A stretch of DNA of 64,000 nt, from the NCBI RefSeq assembly GCF_008312885.1, contig NZ_VSSO01000004.1, positions 423,030 to 487,029 of the forward strand. The letters are read 5' to 3'. How positions within the stretch are numbered: the first letter of the stretch is position 1; every line of letters begins with the position of its first letter. This stretch comes from Lolliginicoccus suaedae. Its GTDB lineage: Bacteria; Actinomycetota; Actinomycetes; Mycobacteriales; Mycobacteriaceae. The position numbers were made by a program, and so were the translations under genes. The notes beneath the pieces are model-generated. The model was not told the origin of the DNA and made no database searches. It saw only the letters and a list, made by a program, of their open reading frames with translations. Below, piece after piece: positions 17,782 through 26,428 of this stretch.

Positions 17782-18939
17782 TCATGCCCACCGCGCAGCC
17801 GCGGCGACAACCTTCGATTCAAGCCGACGGACGGACTCCGGATCGATGATCCGGGACGATTTCCGGCTGCGGAGGAAATCGTCGAATGCCTGCATCGTGG
17901 TCCATCGTGGGTGGAACCCGAGCTTCTCGCGCATGCGCAGGGTGTCGAGCCCGCAGCCGAACACCAGGTAGTCCCGCTGGTCGCCCGCGTAGTCATGCAT
18001 GCCCAGCTGCTTCTGGAGGCTGGAGACGAGGGGAAACATCGGGGGCACGAGTGGTGCCTGCACTCCCCCGGCGCGGCGGATGGCCTGCGACAGGGCAATG
18101 ACGCCATCGGCGGCGATGTTATAGGTGCCGGGTGCGCCGGCGACGGTGGCACGCTCGAACGCGGCGAGCGCGTCCTCCTCGTGGAGCATCTGCAGGCGCG
18201 GGTCCCGCCCGAGGATCGTGGGCACGATCGGCTGCAGCAGGTAGCTCGTCAGCTCGGTCTCGAGCCGGGGCCCGATGATCGGCGCGAGCCGGAGGATCGT
18301 CGTCGCGATGTCGGGACGGCGGCGCCCGAGCGACCGGGTGTAGCCCTCGACGTCGAGGCAGTCCCGGGCGAACCCGCCCTTGGGCGGCTTGCGGGCGCTC
18401 ATCTCCTCGGTGAACATCGCGGGGTCCTTGGCGCTCGACCCATAGATCGACCAGGAGGACTTGAGGATCACGCGCTGGACGTGATCAGACTTCTGGCAGG
18501 CGGCGAGCAGCTGCATCGCGCCGATGACGTTCATTTCCTTGGTCGCCGCGCGGCCACCGCTGCGGGTGGGGTGCGAGGCCATGGAGAGATGGACGACCGT
18601 ATCGACCTCGGCGTTGCGCACGACCTTGGCGATCAGCGGATTGCGGATGTCCGCGCGGACGAAGTCGGCGCGGCCCATGCGGCGGCGCATGTCCTTCGAG
18701 GGCGGTACCGCATCGACGGCGATGACCCGCTCGATATCGGGGTTCTGCGCGAGCCGCGCGGTGAGGAACCCACCCAGGAACCTGCTGGCACCGGTGACCA
18801 GCACGACGCGTGGCGCATCGGATGGCTTGGCACCGGCGTCATCGCGGCCGGGCTCGGTGTCCCCGACGGCATCCGTGGGGGATCCATCGTCACGGTTCTC
18901 CGCCACGACCTGCTGCTCCTCCACTTTCGTGCTCACCAT
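17782..18939 (-). CDS. NAD-dependent epimerase/dehydratase-like (extended SDR)
   Basis: About 385 aa. The Rossmann signature LVTGASRFLGGFL, the acidic beta2 strand VIAVDAVPP and strand-4 STVVHLSMASHP-type sequence put it in the extended SDR family; the mycobacterial orthologue is labelled galE-like. At the place where YxxxK should lie (DVEGYTRSLGRRRPD) the Lys is not at +4, so classic epimerase chemistry is doubtful. Start ATG 18939 (MVSTKVEEQQ) has GGGTAGGA upstream; GTG 18936 is possible. It is upstream of and close to the acyltransferase gene on the same strand, suggesting a lipid or glycolipid role. Confidence 0.8.
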   Translation of the reverse strand: MVSTKVEEQQVVAENRDDGSPTDAVGDTEPGRDDAGAKPSDAPRVVLVTGASRFLGGFLTARLAQNPDIERVIAVDAVPPSKDMRRRMGRADFVRADIRNPLIAKVVRNAEVDTVVHLSMASHPTRSGGRAATKEMNVIGAMQLLAACQKSDHVQRVILKSSWSIYGSSAKDPAMFTEEMSARKPPKGGFARDCLDVEGYTRSLGRRRPDIATTILRLAPIIGPRLETELTSYLLQPIVPTILGRDPRLQMLHEEDALAAFERATVAGAPGTYNIAADGVIALSQAIRRAGGVQAPLVPPMFPLVSSLQKQLGMHDYAGDQRDYLVFGCGLDTLRMREKLGFHPRWTTMQAFDDFLRSRKSSRIIDPESVRRLESKVVAAAARWA

Positions 18940-19118
18940 TCCTACCCTAGTGCGCGATCGAGGACGCCAACAATGCTGCTGCGGGACCGCGACCGCATCA
19001 TGTCCGGATCGATGCGGAAAAACCCGTGCCCGCCACGTCATGATCGTGGCGGGCACGTTGGGCATCGATCAGCTTGCGGTGATAGTAGACCGTCCCGGAG
19101 GCAACGGTCTAGCCCCCG

Positions 19119-19220
19119 CTACTTGCCAAGTTTTCTGCGCTGCACCCGGGTGCGACGAAGAAGCTTGCGATGCTTCTTCTTCGACATGCGCTTGCGCCGC
19201 TTCTTGATCACTGAGCCCAT
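19119..19220 (-). CDS. Small ribosomal subunit protein bS22 (33 aa, AURKIN-type)
   Basis: The minus strand encodes [18 protein letters not shown] followed by [15 protein letters not shown] and a TAG. This is the 33-residue, Lys/Arg-dominated actinobacterial ribosomal protein known as bS22, located near the intersubunit bridge in mycobacterial ribosomes. A CTAAGGGGC ribosome site precedes the ATG. It lies between the epimerase-like gene and the HTH gene, the same place as in M. tuberculosis (Rv0500A/B region). It is easily missed by gene finders because of its size. Confidence 0.93.
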
Positions 19221-19389
19221 ATGGGTGCCCCTTAGTTCTGCTTGACGAATTCTCTGGACAGGCCTTGGCACGCATCACGCCACCTGCCGACCAGGACGCG
19301 GGCGGGAAGCCGGATAAGCACCAGCTGCACAACACCCGGCATTGATCGCACGACGGCCGACGCGCCGAAGGACCATATTACCGGTGATC

Positions 19390-19422
19390 CCCCAGGACCT
19401 GGTAACCGAGCGGGTCCTGGGG
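19390..19422 (-). terminator. Hairpin after the HTH gene
   Basis: CCCCAGGACC (19390-19399) and GGTCCTGGGG (19413-19422) form a 10-bp perfect stem with a 13-nt loop, beginning 24 nt after the HTH-gene stop on the minus strand. There is no U-tract, common for actinobacterial terminators. It separates the HTH gene from bS22. Confidence 0.45.
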
Positions 19423-19445
19423 CGATTCCTTGACCGCGCGGGCGA

Positions 19446-19697
19446 TCAGCTCACGTCGAAGTAAGCGGTCCGCAGGTAGTCGTGAACGGTCTTGGCGTGG
19501 ACCCGGAACGACCGCCCGACCCGCACTGCAGGCAGCTCGCCGCTATGCACGAGCCGGTACACCGTCATCTTGGAGACACGCATGAGCGTGGCGACCTCAG
19601 CAACGGTGAGGAACTGCGTCGAGCCAAACATCGATTGGGTGACATTTTCGTCACGCCCTTGTCCCGCTGCCTCCGCGGGTGGCATATCTGTGGCCAT
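19446..19697 (-). CDS. BldC-like / excisionase-family HTH DNA-binding protein
   Basis: 83 aa. FLTVAEVATLMRVSKMTVYRLV then GELPAVRVGRSFRVHAKTVHDYL is the MerR-like HTH_17 fold shared with excisionases and BldC. BldC-type proteins are global developmental or metabolic regulators, and this chromosomal, syntenic copy (mycobacterial Rv0500A position) is not part of a phage. The N-terminal 28 residues are unconserved, so a shorter start at an internal Met is possible. It stands alone, between bS22 and proC. Confidence 0.85.
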   Translation of the reverse strand: MATDMPPAEAAGQGRDENVTQSMFGSTQFLTVAEVATLMRVSKMTVYRLVHSGELPAVRVGRSFRVHAKTVHDYLRTAYFDVS

Positions 19698-19751
19698 ACT
19701 GGTTTCACCTCCGGCACGCTGCGCGCCACCGGCTTCCCCTCCGGCAGTGTT

Positions 19752-19765
19752 GACACGCGCGTGTC
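19752..19765. promoter_or_regulatory. 14-bp perfect palindrome upstream of the HTH gene
   Basis: GACACGCGCGTGTC is a perfect inverted repeat 55-68 bp upstream of the HTH-gene start; a related GACACGTGTGCC lies near 19783-19794. It could be an operator for this gene. The protein that binds it is unknown. Confidence 0.3.
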
Positions 19766-19887
19766 CTCCCCGAGCTTACCGGGACACGTGTGCCTGATGC
19801 GACGCGTGGGCCCAAATAGGTCACAGAACGGACTCGCAGCGGCCCGTCATGCGTCCCGCGAGAGCCCAGCGCCCTACCCAGCAGGGG

Positions 19888-20724
19888 TCAGCCGTGCTTG
19901 CCGAGCTGCACCGAGCGTGCGCGCGCGGCCCCGAGCGCATCGAGCACCGCGCCCCGGAACCCCTGCCGCTCGAGCTCCGCGAGCGCTGCGGCGGTCGTGC
20001 CGCCGGGCGAGGTCACCGCGTAGCGCAGGTCCGACGCCACCGACAGCGGCATCGAGCCAGCACGCTCCTCCTCGGCGACCATCATTGCCCCCGCGCCCAC
20101 CATCGTCTGCACGACGAGCTCGAGCGCTGCGGGCCGCGGCAGCCCCATCGTCACGGCCGAATCGACCATTGCCTCCACCATGAGGAAGAAGTACGCGGGA
20201 CCGGACCCCGACACCGCGGTGACCGCATCCATCGACGACTCGGGCATCACCAGCACCCGGCCGACCGGCTCGAGCATCGTCGACACCGCGGACAGGTGCT
20301 CCTCGGTGGCGTAGCGGCCGCCAGCGACCACGCACATGCCCTTGTTGACCAGCATCGGCGTGTTGGACATGACCCGCACCACCGCGGCGCCAGCGGGCAG
20401 CTGCGACTCGAACCACTCGGTGGTCAGCCCGGCGGCCAGCGATACGACCAGCTTGTCCGTCTCGCTCACCTCGATCACCTCGACGAGGTCGGCGAGCACA
20501 GCCTCCACGTCGCCAGGCTTGACCGCGACCACCAGGGTGCTCGCCTCCTCGCCCGCGTCGCGCACCGACATGGCGCGCACGCCGTACCGCCGGCTCAGCT
20601 CCTTCGCCCGCTTCTCCGACTTCTCGGACACCACGACCTCGCGGGAGCCGGTCCCCGACGACAATGTTCCCGCCAGGAATGCCTCGCCGATCCGGCCACC
20701 GCCTAGTACTGCAATGCTCGCCAT
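19888..20724 (-). CDS. proC: Pyrroline-5-carboxylate reductase
   Basis: Last step of proline synthesis (P5C to proline with NAD(P)H). N-terminal Rossmann motif IAVLGGGRIGEAFLAG, VAVKPGDV, RVMSNTPMLVNKGM, the signature SGSGPAYFFLMVEAMVDSAV, and VTSPGGTTAAAL with the catalytic loop. The 278 aa length is typical. It is transcribed in the same direction as the next gene (TIM barrel) 45 bp upstream, probably co-transcribed. Confidence 0.95.
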   Translation of the reverse strand: MASIAVLGGGRIGEAFLAGTLSSGTGSREVVVSEKSEKRAKELSRRYGVRAMSVRDAGEEASTLVVAVKPGDVEAVLADLVEVIEVSETDKLVVSLAAGLTTEWFESQLPAGAAVVRVMSNTPMLVNKGMCVVAGGRYATEEHLSAVSTMLEPVGRVLVMPESSMDAVTAVSGSGPAYFFLMVEAMVDSAVTMGLPRPAALELVVQTMVGAGAMMVAEEERAGSMPLSVASDLRYAVTSPGGTTAAALAELERQGFRGAVLDALGAARARSVQLGKHG

Positions 20725-20769
20725 GCCGAGTAGCGTGCCACGATCAGCCGACCAATGCGAGCACCCCTG

Positions 20770-21669
20770 TCAACGGTTCCCCGGAGGCTGCTCATGGCCG
20801 ACCGGCTCGGTCGCTGGCTCGAGGTGCTTGCGGGCGAACTGCAATGCCTCGGTGAGCAGCAGCGCGCGCTCCGGGACCGTGCGCGCGTGCTTCGTCGAGA
20901 TCTCCAGGATGACCTGCCCCGAGAACCGCTGCGCGGCGAGCTGCTGGCACAGCTCGGCGCACGGCTGGGTGCCATGCCCCGGCAGCAGGTGCTCATCGAT
21001 GGAGGCTCCCCGGCCGTCCGCGAGGTGGATGTGCGCGAGCCGCTCCCCCATCCGCCCCGCGAGCGCCATCGCGTCGGTGCCCGCCGTGGCGGTGTGGGAC
21101 AGATCAAGCGTGTAGTGGGGATGATCGATGTCGGTGGGATCGTAGGACGGCGCGAACGCCGTCAGCCCCCGGCCCGGCCCGCCGCGGTCGCGCATGCGGG
21201 CCGCGGAACGCTCCTTGCGCCCGAACAAGCGGTCCGCGCGCATCGGGAACATGTTCTCCACCGCGAGCTTCACCCCCGTGGTGCGCTCGAGGTTCCAGGT
21301 CTGCTCGGCGAAGCCCTCGGCGTAGCGGCGCTGCCAGCGGAACGGCGGATGCACCACGACGGTCTCGGCGCCGAGGTCCGAGGCAAGCTGCGCGGAGCGA
21401 TCGAGCTTGGCGACGGGATCACTGCCCCACACGCGCTGCGAGATGAGCAGGCATGGCGCGTGCACCGACAGGATCGGGACGCTGTACTTGCGGGAGAGCG
21501 CGGCGAGGGCGGCCAGGTCCTGGCTCGTGGCCTCCATCCACACCATGACCTCGACACCGTCGTAGCCGGCCTCCGCGGCGTAGCGGAACCCCGCCTCGGT
21601 GTTCTGCGGATACACCGAGGCAGTGGACAGACCGACCCGGACCTTGTGCCGACTACTCACTGTTCTCAC
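20770..21669 (-). CDS. Sugar phosphate isomerase/epimerase-like TIM-barrel protein
   Basis: 299 aa AP-endonuclease-2/xylose-isomerase-like barrel. Candidate metal ligands: EVMV (E), SVHAPC (H), VVVHPPF (H), LAVENMF (E), YTLDLSHTATAG (D, H), HIHLADG (H), and VILEIST (E). This is the set expected for a divalent-metal isomerase or epimerase, though the substrate is unknown. GTG 21669 overlaps the Ppx stop (GTGA); GTG 21660 is alternative. It sits between proC and ppx as in mycobacteria (Rv0498). Confidence 0.82.
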   Translation of the reverse strand: MRTVSSRHKVRVGLSTASVYPQNTEAGFRYAAEAGYDGVEVMVWMEATSQDLAALAALSRKYSVPILSVHAPCLLISQRVWGSDPVAKLDRSAQLASDLGAETVVVHPPFRWQRRYAEGFAEQTWNLERTTGVKLAVENMFPMRADRLFGRKERSAARMRDRGGPGRGLTAFAPSYDPTDIDHPHYTLDLSHTATAGTDAMALAGRMGERLAHIHLADGRGASIDEHLLPGHGTQPCAELCQQLAAQRFSGQVILEISTKHARTVPERALLLTEALQFARKHLEPATEPVGHEQPPGNR

Positions 21670-22622
21670 TCGCCTTTCGTTCCACCGCCGAGATCGGTAT
21701 CGAGCTTGCGCAGGATGAGCCCCTCCCGCAGCGCCCAGGGACAGATGTCCACGCTCTCCACCCCGAGCGCCCGCATGCTCGCCTCAGCGACGAGCGCGCC
21801 CGCGACGATCTGCGAGGCCCGGTCCGAGCTCACGCCCTCGAGCTCCGCCCGGTCCGAGGCCGTCATCCGCGAGATGAACGCGATGATCTGGCGCAGGCCC
21901 GTCGCGGTGAGGGTACGCCGCACCCGCGGCCCCGCCGAGGATGGCGCCGCACCGGTGAGCCGGGCGAGCGACCGGAAAGTCTTCGACGTAGCGACGGTGA
22001 GATCAGCCTTGCCTGCTTCCTTGACCTGCTTGGCGGCATCCGCGAGCTCGGCGTCGAGCCAATCCCGCAGCACCGAGATGCGGCGGCGATCCGGCGGATC
22101 CTCCGGCATCCACTCCCGCGTCAACCGGCCAGCGCCGAGCTGCAGCGAGAGCGCCACGTCCGGGTCCTCATCGATGCCGCTGCAGATCTCCAGGGAGCCA
22201 CCACCGATGTCGAGGTTGAGGATCCGGCCCGCGCTCCAGCCGAACCAGCGGCGCACCGCGAGGAACGTCACCCGGGCCTCGTCCTCCCCGGGCAGCACCT
22301 CCAGCGTCACACCGGTCTCCGCGAGCACGCGCGCGAGCACCGCATCGGAGTTGCCGGCATCGCGCACCGCCGAGGTGGCGAACGCCATCATCTCCTCGCA
22401 GCCCGAGGATCGCGCGATGCCGGAGAACTCAGCGATCGTCTCGACCAGGCTGTCCTCGCACTTCTTGGTCAGATCACCGTTCTTATCGATCTGCTCGGCG
22501 AGGCGCAGCGCTGCCTTGGTGGAGCTCATCGGGGTTGGGTGACCACCCCGGTGCGCATCCACCATCAGCAGATGAACCGTGTTGCTTCCGACATCCAGGA
22601 CCCCTAGGCGCACATCCTCCAC
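21666..22622 (-). CDS. ppx: Ppx/GppA-family phosphatase (exopolyphosphatase or pppGpp phosphatase)
   Basis: 318 aa, the short actinobacterial form with an ASKHA ATPase-like fold: [70 protein letters not shown]. It removes terminal phosphates from short polyphosphate or from pppGpp. Placement beside senX3-regX3 links it to phosphate homeostasis. GTG 22622 is used because a TAGCGG -10-like box (22634-22629) predicts a transcript beginning exactly there (leaderless). GTG 22613 (MRLGVLDV), with GGAGG only 2 nt upstream, equals the mycobacterial start as I recall it. Confidence 0.9.
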   Translation of the reverse strand: MEDVRLGVLDVGSNTVHLLMVDAHRGGHPTPMSSTKAALRLAEQIDKNGDLTKKCEDSLVETIAEFSGIARSSGCEEMMAFATSAVRDAGNSDAVLARVLAETGVTLEVLPGEDEARVTFLAVRRWFGWSAGRILNLDIGGGSLEICSGIDEDPDVALSLQLGAGRLTREWMPEDPPDRRRISVLRDWLDAELADAAKQVKEAGKADLTVATSKTFRSLARLTGAAPSSAGPRVRRTLTATGLRQIIAFISRMTASDRAELEGVSSDRASQIVAGALVAEASMRALGVESVDICPWALREGLILRKLDTDLGGGTKGE

Positions 22623-22628
22623 GTTAGA

Positions 22629-22638
22629 CCGCTACCGT
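22629..22638. promoter_or_regulatory. Overlapping divergent -10 boxes (ppx / Cys-rich protein)
   Basis: CCGCTACCGT contains TACCGT on the plus strand (22633-22638) and TAGCGG on the minus strand (22634-22629), sharing one TA step. Each lies 6-8 nt before a GTG start (22647 plus, 22622 minus), which is leaderless spacing. Only 24 bp lie between the two genes. Confidence 0.45.
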
Positions 22639-22646
22639 CGAGCCTT

Positions 22647-23480
22647 GTGCACCAGCCCAACACTTCGGCCAACGCCGCGCCCCGCACGCCCGCCGCGGAG
22701 GTGGAGCCCGACTTTCCGCGCGAGTGGATCGAGCTCACCGATCCTGGCAATCCCGAGCATGTCATCGCCGCGGACCTCACCTGGCTGCTGTCGCGCTGGA
22801 CGTGTGTCTTCGGCACCCCGAGCTGCCAGGGGATCATCGAGGGACGAGGCTCCGACGGCTGCTGCAGCCACGGCGCGTTCCTCGCCGACGACGAGGATCG
22901 CGACCGCGTGGCGGCCGCGGCGAACCGCCTCACCGAGGACGATTGGGAGCTGATGGCCGAGGCGCACCATCCAGGCTCCGGGGAGCTCGACATCTACGAG
23001 CTCGATGATCTCGACGGCGAGGAGGCGCTGCGCACCCGCCGCCATGATGGCGCGTGCATCTTCCTCAATCGACCAGGCTTCGCCGGGGGCGTGGGGTGCG
23101 CGCTGCACCACATGGCGCTGCGCACCGGCGAGGATCTCGTGGCCGTCAAGCCGGACGTGTGCTGGCAGTTGCCCATCCGGCGCACCCAGGAGTGGGTGGA
23201 GCGGCCCGACGGGGAGCAGGTGCTGCGCACCACGATCACCGAGTACGACCGGCGCGGCTGGGGGCCCGGCGGCGCCGACCTGACCTGGTGGTGCACGTCG
23301 TCGCCCGACGCGCACGTCGGCACCGAGGCGGTATGGCGATCGATGTCCGCCGAGCTGCGAGCACTGATCGGTGACGAGGCATACGAGGCCCTCGCGGTGA
23401 TGTGCCGCCGCCGCGAGGGGCTCGGCCTGATCGCTGTGCACCCCGCGACCGAGCGCGCCGGAGCGGCGGGGGGCAGCTGA
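22647..23480 (+). CDS. Cys-rich conserved actinobacterial protein (Rv0495c-like, YkgJ/DUF3109-like pattern)
   Basis: 277 aa, soluble. It has a conserved Cys set: C53, C60, C72-C73 ([11 protein letters not shown]), C137 (ACIFLN), C151 (GCALH) and C172. The spacing, with CxFL and GCxxH blocks, recalls zinc/iron-chelating YkgJ and DUF3109 proteins, suggesting a bound metal or Fe-S cluster. Catalytic function unknown. The mycobacterial orthologue sits beside ppx and senX3-regX3 too. GTG 22647 is the only start that fits the 24-bp divergent gap and probable leaderless transcription. It converges on regX3 16 bp downstream. Confidence 0.8.
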   Translation: MHQPNTSANAAPRTPAAEVEPDFPREWIELTDPGNPEHVIAADLTWLLSRWTCVFGTPSCQGIIEGRGSDGCCSHGAFLADDEDRDRVAAAANRLTEDDWELMAEAHHPGSGELDIYELDDLDGEEALRTRRHDGACIFLNRPGFAGGVGCALHHMALRTGEDLVAVKPDVCWQLPIRRTQEWVERPDGEQVLRTTITEYDRRGWGPGGADLTWWCTSSPDAHVGTEAVWRSMSAELRALIGDEAYEALAVMCRRREGLGLIAVHPATERAGAAGGS

Positions 23481-23496
23481 TCGCCAGCGCGTCCCG

Positions 23497-24183
23497 CTAG
23501 GGCTCGAGCTTGTAGCCGAGTCCGCGCACGGTGACGAGATGGCGTGGCTTCGCGGGATCCTGCTCGATCTTGGACCGCAGCCGCTTGACATGCACATCGA
23601 GGGTCTTGGTGTCGCCGACGTAGTCCGCGCCCCAGACGCGGTCGATGAGCTGGCCGCGGGTGAGCACCCGGCCACTGTTGCGGAGCAGGTACTCGAGCAG
23701 GTCGAACTCCTTGAGGGGCAGCGTGATGGTTTCGCCGCTGACCTGGACGATGTGCCGCTCGACATCCATGCGCACCGGCCCGGCCTCCAGGACCGTGTCG
23801 GACGCCAGCTCGGCCTCCGGCTCCGCGCCGCGCCGCAGGACCGCGCGGATGCGGGCGATCAGCTCGCGCGAGGAGTACGGCTTGGTGACGTAGTCATCGG
23901 CACCGATCTCGAGGCCGACGACCTTGTCGATCTCGCTGTCGCGCGCGGTCACCATGATGACCGGCACCGCCGAGCGCGAGCGGAGCTGCTTGCATACCTC
24001 GGTGCCGCTCATCCCGGGCAGCATGATGTCGAGCAGGACGATGTCTGCCCCATCGTCATCGAAGGTGTCCAGCGCGGCGGGACCGTCCGTGGCGATCGTG
24101 ACCTCGAACCCTTCCTTCCGGAGCAGGAACGCGAGCGGATCGGCCAGCGATTCCTCGTCCTCCACGATCAGCACTCTTGTCAC
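23497..24183 (-). CDS. regX3: Two-component response regulator RegX3
   Basis: 228 aa OmpR/PhoB-family regulator. The receiver domain has acidic pocket VEDEES, phosphoacceptor D52 in LLDIMLPG, T in MVTARD and K in YVTKPY; the winged helix contains LPLKEFDLLEYLLRN and TKTLDVHVKRLRSKIE. It controls phosphate-starvation genes (pst, and others) when phosphorylated by SenX3. GTG 24183 overlaps the senX3 stop (GTGA) and has an AGAGGA ribosome site, so the pair is coupled. In mycobacteria the intergenic senX3-regX3 region carries MIRU repeats; here the genes overlap directly. Confidence 0.95.
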   Translation of the reverse strand: MTRVLIVEDEESLADPLAFLLRKEGFEVTIATDGPAALDTFDDDGADIVLLDIMLPGMSGTEVCKQLRSRSAVPVIMVTARDSEIDKVVGLEIGADDYVTKPYSSRELIARIRAVLRRGAEPEAELASDTVLEAGPVRMDVERHIVQVSGETITLPLKEFDLLEYLLRNSGRVLTRGQLIDRVWGADYVGDTKTLDVHVKRLRSKIEQDPAKPRHLVTVRGLGYKLEP

Positions 24184-25379
24184 CGGCGTGATTCCTCTCT
24201 GAGATCCGCTGGGGCTTTCCCAGCAGTCGGTTCGGTCGCATCATCGGATTCGACATAGGCGGGCAGCACCAGGGTGAATGTCGACCCGGTACCAGGGCGG
24301 CTCCACATGCGGATCGAGCCATTGTGGTTGGCCGCCACATGCTTGACGATGGCGAGGCCGAGACCAGTTCCCCCGGTCGCCCGCGAGCGGGCCTTGTCGA
24401 CCCGGAAGAACCGCTCGAACACTCGCTCGTGGTACTCCGGCGCGATGCCTATGCCCCGGTCGGTCACGCTGATCTCGACATTGCCGTCGCGCATGTTGCG
24501 GCTGATCGTCACCGGGGTGTTCGACGGCGAGTACGAGATGGCATTGGACAGCAGGTTCGACAGCGCCGTCACCAGCAGGGTGCGATCGCCGAGTACCTCG
24601 AGCCCGCTCGGGAAGTCCGTGGTGATGGTGATGTCGGCGGCCTCCGCGGATACCGCGCCCCGCTCGAGGGCCTCCTTGACGATCTCGTCGACATCCACGA
24701 CCTCGAGGTCCGGGAGCTTCTCCGCGCCCTGCAAGCGCGAGAGCGCGATCAGCTCGCTGACCATGCTGCCGAGCCGGTTGGACTCGTGCAGCATGCGTTC
24801 CCCGAAGTGCTGCACCGATTCGGGATCATCGGTGGACTCGAGCAGTGCCTCGGCGAGCAGGCTGATCGCCCCCACGGGCGTCTTGAGCTCATGGCTGACG
24901 TTGGCGACGAAGTCGCGTCGTGTCGCCTCCATGCGGACCTGCTCGGAATCGTCCTCCGCGTAGACCACCGCGATGCGTGGCTCGGTGGCGTTGAGCAAGT
25001 GGGCCCGGCCGCGTACCGCCACGGCCCGGCGAGCGAGAGGCCGCGTCTTGGCGGACATGTCGAAATCGACGCTCTCCCCGGTGGCGATGACCTGCTGCAC
25101 CGCCGCCCAGGCACGATCGTCGAGCAAGTGGTTGCGCACCACCCCGAGCTCCTCCACCCGCACGTTCGACAGCACGACGCGCTGCTGGGCATCAACCACG
25201 GCGATCCCGATGGGCGAGGACGAGACGACGAGATCGAGGACCTGCGAGACAGTGAGCGTCTCGGGCTCGCGCGGGTTCGCGGCGGCCCGGCGCTGCAACC
25301 GGGCATTGATCAGCGACCCGGCAATTCCACCCATGCCCGCGGCGCAGAGCGCGAGCAGCAAGGCCTGGAGGATCGTCAC
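24180..25379 (-). CDS. senX3: Two-component sensor histidine kinase SenX3
   Basis: 399 aa. One N-terminal membrane segment (LQALLLALCAAGMGGIAGSLI), a PAS domain (SSSPIGIAVVDAQQRVVLSN), HisKA with H163 in ANVSHELKTPVG, and a HATPase domain with N-box LSNLLSNAISYS, DRGIGIAPE and GGTGLGLAIVKHVAANH. In the family it senses phosphate through the Pst/PhoU system and phosphorylates RegX3. GTG 25379 start. gpmA lies upstream on the same strand across a 194-bp gap, which should contain the promoter. Confidence 0.95.
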   Translation of the reverse strand: MTILQALLLALCAAGMGGIAGSLINARLQRRAAANPREPETLTVSQVLDLVVSSSPIGIAVVDAQQRVVLSNVRVEELGVVRNHLLDDRAWAAVQQVIATGESVDFDMSAKTRPLARRAVAVRGRAHLLNATEPRIAVVYAEDDSEQVRMEATRRDFVANVSHELKTPVGAISLLAEALLESTDDPESVQHFGERMLHESNRLGSMVSELIALSRLQGAEKLPDLEVVDVDEIVKEALERGAVSAEAADITITTDFPSGLEVLGDRTLLVTALSNLLSNAISYSPSNTPVTISRNMRDGNVEISVTDRGIGIAPEYHERVFERFFRVDKARSRATGGTGLGLAIVKHVAANHNGSIRMWSRPGTGSTFTLVLPAYVESDDATEPTAGKAPADLREESRR

Positions 25380-25573
25380 GCTTCGAATGGTACGTAGGAA
25401 TGAACAAACACCCTAATATCGTGGAGCCATTTCAACGCGCGTCACAATCGACGCGGTGGGAATTTCTTTCCTGTTCACGATCACGCAATGTTGCTTGTCC
25501 TATTCGGGCGGTGCGGCGCGTGGAGAAGCCACGGCACCACACCGCCCTGGACCTACTACTGGCCCTGGGTCTT

Positions 25574-26321
25574 CTACTTGCCCTGGGCCGCCACCGCTGC
25601 GGCCCCCGCGGCCGCGGCCTCGGGGTCGAGGTAGGTGCCGCTCGGGTTGGCAGGCGCGAGGTCCTCGCCATCGAACCGGTACACCAGTGGGATGCCAGTG
25701 GGAATGTTCAGCTGCGCGATCTCGGTGTCGGAGACGCCATCGAGGTGCTTGACCAGTGCCCGCAGCGAGTTGCCGTGCGCCGCTACCATGACGGTCTTGC
25801 CCGCCCGCAGATCGGCCGCGATGGTGGCCTCCCAGTACGGCACGAGCCGCGTGACCACATGCTGGAGGCACTCGGTGAGGGGCGCGTTCTCGATCTGCGC
25901 GTAGCGGGGATCCTGGTCCTGGCTGTACTCGCTGCCCACCTCGATGGGCGGGGGCGGGGTGTCATAGCTGCGCCGCCACTCCATGAACTGGTCCTCGCCA
26001 TACTCGGCCTTGACCTGGGCCTTGTTCTTGCCCTGCAGCGCGCCGTAGTGGCGCTCGTTGAGGCGCCAGTCGCGATGCACCGGGATCCAGTGCCGGTCCG
26101 CGGCATCGAGCGCGACGTTGGCCGTGGTGATCGCGCGCCGCAGCAGGGACGTGTAGAGGACATCCGGGAGCACGCCATGCTCGACGAGGAGCTCGCCGGC
26201 CCGCTTGGCCTCGCCCATCCCCTTCTCGGTGAGGTGCACGTCCACCCAGCCGGTGAACAGGTTCAGCGCGTTCCATTCGCTCTCGCCGTGGCGCAGCAGC
26301 ACGAGGGTTCCGATACTCATT
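25574..26321 (-). CDS. gpmA: 2,3-bisphosphoglycerate-dependent phosphoglycerate mutase
   Basis: Interconverts 3- and 2-phosphoglycerate in glycolysis and gluconeogenesis. [12 protein letters not shown] holds the phospho-His; [29 protein letters not shown], and [16 protein letters not shown] (second catalytic His) are diagnostic of the cofactor-dependent form. Start ATG 26321 ([12 protein letters not shown]) has a GATGAGG ribosome site. About 248 aa, a normal length. It is next to senX3-regX3 as in mycobacteria. Confidence 0.95.
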
Positions 26322-26428
26322 CCCTCATCCTTGCATGACGCTCCCGCCCGGGTCGCGGGGTCATCGAAGTTCGCGGCGGGCAATCGCTCGCGCCCCGCTC
26401 CCCCGCGACCGCCGGGCTCCCCGGGCGC

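Noticed and set aside
16685..17971. Long plus-strand frame opposite the acyltransferase and epimerase genes
   Set aside because: No domain, biased Val/Gly/Asp/Glu composition of an antisense frame in GC-rich DNA, and both minus-strand genes have clear motifs.
19446..19697. Phage excisionase / mobile element
   Set aside because: The HTH gene resembles excisionases, but it is syntenic with mycobacteria and has no integrase, attachment site or phage genes nearby.
25380..25573. MIRU-like repeats or a RegX3 autoregulatory box at senX3
   Set aside because: senX3 and regX3 overlap directly, so there is no room for MIRU; upstream of senX3 I found only one TGTTCATTCC and no convincing direct repeat.
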